Origin: Halobacteriales archaeon
GTDB taxonomy: Archaea > Thermoplasmatota > E2 > JACPAO01 > JAHFTW01
NCBI GenBank assembly: GCA_020201445.1
Contig: JAIVGU010000241.1
Span: 1 to 6,948, forward strand
Direction of reading: 5' to 3'
DNA: 6,948 nucleotides
Under the pieces are notes generated by a model. It did not search any database, was not told the origin of the DNA, and saw nothing but the letters and a program-made list of their open reading frames with translations. Below, in pieces: positions 1-6,948 of the stretch. The stretch's first letter is position 1, and each line of letters begins with the position of its first letter. A program made the translations under genes and the position numbers.

Positions 1-2
1 AC

Positions 3-2006
<2,004 letters not shown>

Positions 2007-2935
2007 CGGCGCTCTACGCCGCCTTCCGCCGGGGCGAGCCCTCGCCGCTGCCGCCGCCCGCGCTGCAGTACCGCGAGTACGCCGCGTGGCAGAGGCGCTA
2101 CCTGGCCGGCGGCGCCCTCGACCGGCAGCTCTCCCACTGGCGCCAGGCGCTCGCCGACCTGCCTTCCCTCAGCCTCCCCACCGACCGGCTGCGCCCCTCG
2201 ACGCCGTCGTCGCGCGGCGGCCACGTCCGCGTCTCCGTCCCGCCCGGCGTGACCGAGCGGCTGCGCGCCGTGGGCCGCGACGCCAGCGCCTCGCTGTTCA
2301 TGGTGCTGCTGGCGGGCTTCCAGGCGCTCCTCCACCGCTGCACGGGGCAGGAGGACTTCGCCGTCGGCTCCCCCATCGCCGGCCGCGGCCGCGCCGAGCT
2401 GGAGGGCCTCATCGGCTTCTTCGTCAACACCCTCGTCCTGCGCGCCGACGCCCGCGGCGACCCCGCCTTCCGCGACCTGCTGGCCCGCGCGCGCAGCACC
2501 TGCCTCGACGCCTACGCCCACCAGGACGTCCCCTTCGAGAAGCTCGTCAACGACCTGGCGCCGCAGCGCGACTACAGCCGCACGCCCCTGTTCCAGGTGA
2601 TGTTCCACCTCCAGAACGCCTCGGTCGGCTCCTTCGCGTTCGACGGCATCGAGGTCGACCTCCTGACCTCCGACATCCCGTCCGCCAAGTTCGACCTCTC
2701 CGTCAACGTCGTGGAGTCCGGCGCGGGCCTGGAGTGCCTCGTCGAGTACGCCACCGACCTCTTCACCGAGGAGACCGCCGCCCGCTTCGCCCAGCGCTTC
2801 CAGATGGTCCTCGAGGCCGTCGCGCAGGACCCAGACCAGCGCCTCAGCGACATCCCGCTGCTCTCCGCCGCCGAGGAGCGCGCCCTGCGCGACGGGCACG
2901 GCTTCCAGGCGGCAGGGTTCCCCGCCGACCGCTGC

Positions 2936-4435
2936 ATCCACGAGCTCATCGAGGCGCGGGCGGCCGCCACGCCCGAGGCGGTCGCCGTCCAGGCCGCCGG
3001 CGCCGCCCTCACCTACGGCGAGCTGGAGCACGCCGCCAACCGCCTCGCCCGCCGGCTGCGCGCGCACGGTGCCGGCCGCGGCTCCCTCGTGGGCGTCCTG
3101 CTCGACCGCGACGTCGGCCTCTCGGCGGGGTTCCTGGGGGTGCTCAAGGCGGGCGCCGCCGTCGTGCCGCTCGACCCGACCCTGCCGGAGGAGCGCCTCC
3201 GCCTGCTGGCGCAGGACGCCGGGCTGCGCCTCGTGGTCGCCAAGGCCGCGGCGGCAGCCACCGCCAAGGGGCTCGGGCTCGGCCTCGTGCCCATCGAGGA
3301 GGCGTTCGCCGAGGGGGACGGCACGCCTGTCGGCCGCCTCGCCGAGCCCAGCGACCCGGCCTACGTCATGTACACCTCCGGCTCCACGGGCACGCCCAAG
3401 GGCGTCGTCGTGCGCCACGCCGGCTTCATGAACAGCACCACGGTGGGCCGCCAAGCCTACCCGCACCCCTGCGGCCGCTACGCCCTCACTTCCTCCATCG
3501 GCTTCGAGGCCAGCCTGCCGCCGCTGCTGTGGGCCCTGGCCGACGGCGGCACCACGGTCCTGCCCCCCGAGGAGGCGCAGCGCGACCCCGCCCTCCTGGC
3601 CGCGACCGTCCGCGGCGCGGGCGTCACGGACCTCATGATCACCCCATCGCACTACCGCCTCCTGCTGGAGGCCGGCGGCGCCGCGGCCCTCGCCTCCCTG
3701 CGCCAGGTGACGCTCGTGGGCGAGGCGTGGACCGGGGAGCTGGTGCGCCTCCACCACGCCACCGTGCCGCAGGCGACCCTCCTCAACGCCTATGGGCCGA
3801 CCGAGACGACGATGTACTGCACCATCGAGGCGCTGCCCCTCGCCGCCGCAAGCCGGCCCCGCGCCACCCTCGGCCGCGCCATCCCCAACCTCCGCCTCAC
3901 CGTGCTCGACCCGCGCGGCCGCCCCGTCCCCATCGGCCTCGTCGGCGAGCTGCACATCGGCGGCGTCGGCGTCACCGGCGCCTACCTCAACCGCCCCGAG
4001 CTGTCGCGGGAGCGCTTCGTCCCCGACCCGTGGCCGCGGCCGCCCCTGCCCGGCGAGCTCCACCCCGGCCTGTGCTACCGCTCCGGCGACCTCGTGCGCC
4101 CCCTCGCCGACGGCAACCTCGAGTTCCTCGGCCGCGCCGACTTCCAGGTCAAGATCCGCGGCCACCGCGTCGAGCCCGGCGAGGTCGAGGCCGGCCTAGC
4201 CCGCCACCCCCGCGTCCGCGAGGCCGCCGTCACCGCCCACGGCGAGGGGGCCGGCAAGCGCCTCGTCGCCTACCTCGCCCTCTCCGACGGCGTCCCAGTG
4301 CCCCCCGGCGAGCTGCGCGCCTTCCTGCGCCGCTTCCTGCCCGAGCACATGGTGCCCAGCCAGTTCGTCACGCTGCCCGCCCTGCCGCTGAACGCCAACG
4401 GCAAGGTGGACCGCAAGCGCCTGCCTGACCCGCCC
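2936..4435 (+). other. NRPS adenylation domain A2, non-canonical pocket (Glu at the Asp235 position)
   Basis: This domain activates the last building block of the chain. All structural motifs are present: LTYGELEHAANRLARRL (3008), LKAGAAVVPLDP (about 3143), YTSGSTGTPKG (3365), NAYGPTETT (3785), YRSGDLVRP (4076), [13 protein letters not shown] (about 4130) and NANGKVDRKRLP (4391, Lys 4403). By-eye alignment to GrsA gives pocket residues E (3506), A (3509), P (3518), M (3635), T (3710), V (3716), A (3788), M (3812), Y (3815) and K. The A4 motif reads FEASLPP instead of the usual FDxSxxE. The catalytic lysine and ATP-binding motifs suggest an active enzyme, but I cannot assign the substrate. Reduced or altered binding of the alpha-amino group is expected. 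Confidence 0.85.
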
Positions 4436-4459
4436 CGCGAGCGCCCGGAGCTGCAGCAG

Positions 4460-4690
4460 GACTTCGTCGCCCCGCGCGACGCCCTGGAGGAGCGCCTCGC
4501 CGCCATCTGGGGCGGGGTCCTGCGCCTCGACCGCGTCGGCGTCCACGACAACTTCTTCGAGGTCGGCGGCGACTCGCTCTCCACCGTCCAGGTGGCCACC
4601 CGGGCGCAGCAGGCCGGCCTCCCGCTCCAGCTCCGCCACCTCTTCGAGCACCAGACCGTCGCCGAGCTGGCCAGCGCCCTGCGCGGCAGC
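4460..4690 (+). other. NRPS peptidyl carrier protein domain PCP2
   Basis: This is the last carrier of the line, holding the finished chain before release. It runs from about EERLAAIWGGVLRL to the Ala/Gly/Pro linker before the thioesterase. The core motif is NFFEVGGDSLSTVQV at about 4550-4594, with the modified Ser at 4574-4576. It has GGDSL where PCP1 has GGHSL. The Asp form is often seen before epimerases but also occurs before other partners, and here the partner is clearly the thioesterase. Confidence 0.9.
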
Positions 4691-4779
4691 GTGGGCGACG
4701 ACCCGGTGGCCGGCCCGGCGGCGCAGGGCATCCAGGGCCGCCGGGGCGCCGGCCTGCTCGCCTTCAACACGCAGGGCAA

Positions 4780-5545
4780 GCGCCGCGCCCTCTTCCTCGT
4801 CCACCCCGCCGGCGGCACGGTCGGCCACTTCGTCGCCCTCGCCCACGCCCTCGGCCCGGCGCAGCCCCTCTACGCCGTGCAGGCCGCCGGCCTGGAGGAC
4901 GACACCCCGCCCCACGACAGCATCGCCGCGATGGCGGAGCACTACCTCGCGCTCCTGCGCACCGTGCAGCCGCGCGGCCCCTACCTGCTCGGCGGCTTCT
5001 CGGTCGGCTCCTTCGTCGCCCTCGAGATGGCGCGCCGGCTGCGCGAGCGCGGCGAGGGGGTCGCACTACTGGCCCTGCTGGACCCGCCGCTGCGCCAAGC
5101 CGCGGCGGTGGACGAGAAGGCCGTCGAGCGCCTCGCCAGCCGCATCGAGGCCCTCGCCCCCGTGGCGGGGCGGCCCGCCGCCGCGGAGGCACGGCGCATC
5201 GCCGCCGAGCGCCTGGAGCTGTCGCAAGTGCTCAACCTGCCGCTGGACACCTTGCAGGACGCCCTGCCGCCGGAGGTGCTGGCGCGCCACATGCGCGTCC
5301 TCGGCGCCCACGTCCGGGCCAGCCTGCGCCACCGCTTCGTGCCCTGCCCCGGCGACGCGCTCGTCCTGGTGAGCGAGGAGACGCTGCGGGCCCTGCCCCG
5401 CTTCCGGGACGAGGTGCGGCCCCTCGTCGGCGGGGCCGTGGAGATTGCCACCATCCCCGGCGGCCACTTCACGATGCTGGCCCCGCCAAACGTGGCCCAC
5501 CTCTCGGAGCGGCTTGCGGGGGCCCTCGCGAAGGCGACGGGGCCG
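4780..5545 (+). other. NRPS terminal type I thioesterase domain
   Basis: This alpha/beta-hydrolase domain takes the finished peptide from PCP2 onto its serine and releases it as a free acid or a ring. Visible signatures are the N-terminal strand and oxyanion region FLVHPAGGTVGHF (about 4793-4831), the nucleophile elbow GGFSVGSF with Ser at 5000-5002, the acid Asp at 5081-5083 in LLDPP, and His at 5465-5467 in PGGHFTML. The Ser-Asp spacing of 27 residues equals that of the surfactin thioesterase (S80, D107). All three catalytic residues are intact. Its position marks the end of the assembly line. Confidence 0.92.
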
Positions 5546-5557
5546 GCGGCCGACTAG

Positions 5558-5649
5558 AGACCGACCAAACCACGCATTCCCACGGAGGACATGGATTCAA
5601 TCTCTTCCGGGCATTCGTGAAATCCGTGTTTGGACAGTTGGAGCAACGT
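5558..5649. other. Intergenic spacer between convergent genes
   Basis: This 92-bp gap separates the NRPS stop codon from the carboxylase stop codon on the other strand. Its base composition is clearly more A/T-rich than either flank. It holds imperfect inverted repeats (listed separately) and a direct repeat gcattc at 5574-5579 and 5611-5616. I see no promoter, RNA gene or credible coding sequence. Confidence 0.7.
5565..5633. terminator. Possible bidirectional terminator (imperfect nested inverted repeats)
   Basis: Two nested pairings are visible. The outer one joins ccaaac-c-acg (5565-5574) to cgtgtttgg (5625-5633), nine pairs with one bulged C. The inner one joins ggattca (5593-5599) to tgaa-a-tcc (5618-5625), seven pairs with one bulged A; it overlaps the outer arm by a base. 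A third option, ccacgga (5580-5586) with tccgtg (5623-5628), would compete. There is no T-run after the stem on either strand, so this is not a classic intrinsic terminator. The site between two convergent stop codons is the main support. Confidence 0.3.
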
Positions 5650-6948
5650 CTAGATGACGGTCCCATGCCCACGGCGCGGCAGCGGGTGGTGCTTGTCCGC
5701 GTACGCCTCCAGCCGTGCCAACACCTCAGAGCGAAGCTGGCTCGGCGGGACGATGTGGTCGACAATCAAATCGTCAGCCACGACCTTGATGTCGATGTCG
5801 CGGCGGTACTCCTCGCGCTTGGCCTCGATGAACGCCGCCCGCTCCTTGGGGTCCGCGATCTTGGCGATGTGGTTGGCGTAGACGGCGTTGATGGCGGCCT
5901 CGGCGCCCATGACGGCAATCTCGGCGCCCGGGAGGGCCAGCGTCGCGTCGGGCTCGAAGGCGGGGCCGCACATGGCGTAGATGCCGGCGCCGTAGGCCTT
6001 GCGCACGACGATGCAGAGCTTCGGCACGGTGGCCGTCGAGGTGGCGTAGATGAACTTCTTGCCGCGCTTGAGGATGCCCTGCGCCTCCACCTCGCTGCCC
6101 ACCATGAAGCCCGGCGTGTCGGCGAGGAAGAGGAGGGGGACGTTGAAGGCGTCGCAGGTGGTGATGAACTCGGCGGCCTTGTCGGCGCTGTGCGGGAAGA
6201 TGGCGCCGGCGCGCACGGCGGTGTTGTTCGCCACGATGCCGACGACCCGGCCGCCGACGCGGGCGAAGCCGGTGAGCAGCTCCTGCGCGTGGCCGCCCTT
6301 GACCTCGAACCAGGAGCCGGCGTCGACGAGGGCGTCGATGGCGTCGTGCATGTCGAACGCCTTGTTGGGGTCGGCGGGGACGATGCGGTCGAGGTCGGAG
6401 GTGGGCCGCGCCGGCTCCTTGGCCTCGTACTGCGCCGGCCGGTGGTCGCAGTTGTCCGGCAGGTAGGAGAGCAGGCGCTGCACGGCGTCGGCGGCCTCCT
6501 CCTCGGTGTCGACGACGAAGTGGCAGGAGCCGGAGACCTCCATGTGGAAGTCGGCACCACCAAGCTCCTGCATGCCGATCTTCTCCCCGGTGACCATCTC
6601 GACCATGCGCGGGCTGGCGATGCACAAGGCGCTCATGCCCCGGACCATGACGCTGAAGTCGCAGAACACCGGCGTGTAGGCCGCGCCCGCGACGCACGGG
6701 CCGTACAGGACGGAGATTTGCGGAATCTTGCCCGACAGCAGGCTGTGGTTGTAGAAGTACTTCCCAATCCCGCGCAGGTTGGCGAAGAAGCCCGCCTGGT
6801 CCGTGATGCGCGCCCCCGACGAGTCGATGAGGTAGAGCACCGGCTTCTGCGCCCGCAGCGCCCGCTCCTGGACGCGGATGAACTTCTCCACGCCGCGCTC
6901 CGCCATGCTGCCCGCCTTCACGGTGTAGTCGTTGGCGATGACGAAGAC
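5650..6948 (-). CDS. Acyl-CoA carboxylase beta (carboxyltransferase) subunit, N-terminus cut by window edge
   Basis: This subunit transfers CO2 from carboxybiotin to an acyl-CoA such as propionyl-CoA, giving methylmalonyl-CoA. It works in a cytoplasmic complex with a biotin carboxylase/carrier subunit not seen here. The frame is open to the right window edge, leaving 432 residues. An in-frame GTG at 6919-6921 is internal, because conserved sequence (VIANDYTVKAGSM) precedes it. Families of this kind run a little over 500 residues, so about 80-90 are missing. Visible signatures are LIDSSGARITDQ, GPCVAGAAY (6676-6702, oxyanion loop of the N half), SPRMVEMVTGEKIG with ELGGADFH, LADTPGFMVG (about 6100), KAYGAGIYAM (about 5971-6000, C half) and the C-terminal RRGHGTVI. 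The pattern resembles the YngE/PccB-like group rather than methylcrotonyl-CoA or geranyl-CoA carboxylases. The acyl substrate is not certain. GC bias looks milder than in the NRPS. The gene converges on the NRPS and so is not in its operon. Confidence 0.92.
   Translation of the reverse strand, partial: VFVIANDYTVKAGSMAERGVEKFIRVQERALRAQKPVLYLIDSSGARITDQAGFFANLRGIGKYFYNHSLLSGKIPQISVLYGPCVAGAAYTPVFCDFSVMVRGMSALCIASPRMVEMVTGEKIGMQELGGADFHMEVSGSCHFVVDTEEEAADAVQRLLSYLPDNCDHRPAQYEAKEPARPTSDLDRIVPADPNKAFDMHDAIDALVDAGSWFEVKGGHAQELLTGFARVGGRVVGIVANNTAVRAGAIFPHSADKAAEFITTCDAFNVPLLFLADTPGFMVGSEVEAQGILKRGKKFIYATSTATVPKLCIVVRKAYGAGIYAMCGPAFEPDATLALPGAEIAVMGAEAAINAVYANHIAKIADPKERAAFIEAKREEYRRDIDIKVVADDLIVDHIVPPSQLRSEVLARLEAYADKHHPLPRRGHGTVI

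Noticed and set aside
2086..4428. A 780-codon + strand open frame overlapping the NRPS
   Set aside because: The translation is almost entirely Arg/Pro/Ala low-complexity sequence, which is the out-of-frame reading of the C and A2 domains.
5584..5620. GGAGG followed closely by ATG and a nine-codon frame (MDSISSGHS) in the spacer
   Set aside because: The GGAGG is only two bases from the ATG, too close for normal initiation. The peptide is tiny and sits after a stop codon in a convergent spacer, so it is probably chance.
5774..6697. Long alternative minus-strand frame within the carboxylase gene, and the + strand frame at 6050-6466
   Set aside because: Both are Arg/Pro/Ser-rich or motif-free shadows of the conserved carboxyltransferase frame.

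Overview
The window is a very GC-rich stretch of bacterial DNA with two convergent gene regions, both cut by the window edges. The left 80% (1 to 5557, + strand) encodes the C-terminal end of a modular nonribosomal peptide synthetase (NRPS). The right part (5650 to 6948, - strand) encodes most of a biotin-dependent acyl-CoA carboxylase beta (carboxyltransferase) subunit. The strong G/C preference at third codon positions and the type of NRPS and carboxylase suggest a high-GC secondary-metabolite producer. A myxobacterium-like organism is my best guess, but an actinomycete or another high-GC phylum cannot be excluded from this sequence alone.

NRPS layout: adenylation domain A1 (N-terminus outside the window), carrier PCP1, condensation domain C, adenylation domain A2, carrier PCP2, and a terminal type I thioesterase TE. 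These are the last two modules of an assembly line, which would add two residues and then release the product by hydrolysis or cyclisation. No epimerase, methyltransferase or oxidase domain is inserted. The A1 pocket reads as valine-like. The A2 pocket is unusual, with Glu where the amino-group-anchoring Asp normally sits, and its substrate cannot be assigned.

The NRPS reading frame is broken inside the C domain near 1902-1916. Upstream, the protein reads in one frame through the motif after the first third of the C domain. Downstream, it resumes in another frame just before the catalytic HHxxxDG motif. Both a frame change and a gap of roughly 50 residues are present, so this is a deletion of about 150 bp (length of the form 3n+1), not a single-base slip. 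It is either a real inactivating deletion or a sequencing/assembly collapse. The sequence cannot tell which.

The gap between the two genes (5558-5649) is visibly less GC-rich and carries imperfect inverted repeats that could act as a terminator for the convergent transcripts. The carboxylase gene belongs to a family used in propionyl-CoA or related acyl-CoA metabolism. It may simply be the neighbouring primary-metabolism gene marking the edge of the NRPS cluster. No wholly novel system is evident; the two points most worth checking are the C-domain deletion and the E-type pocket of A2.
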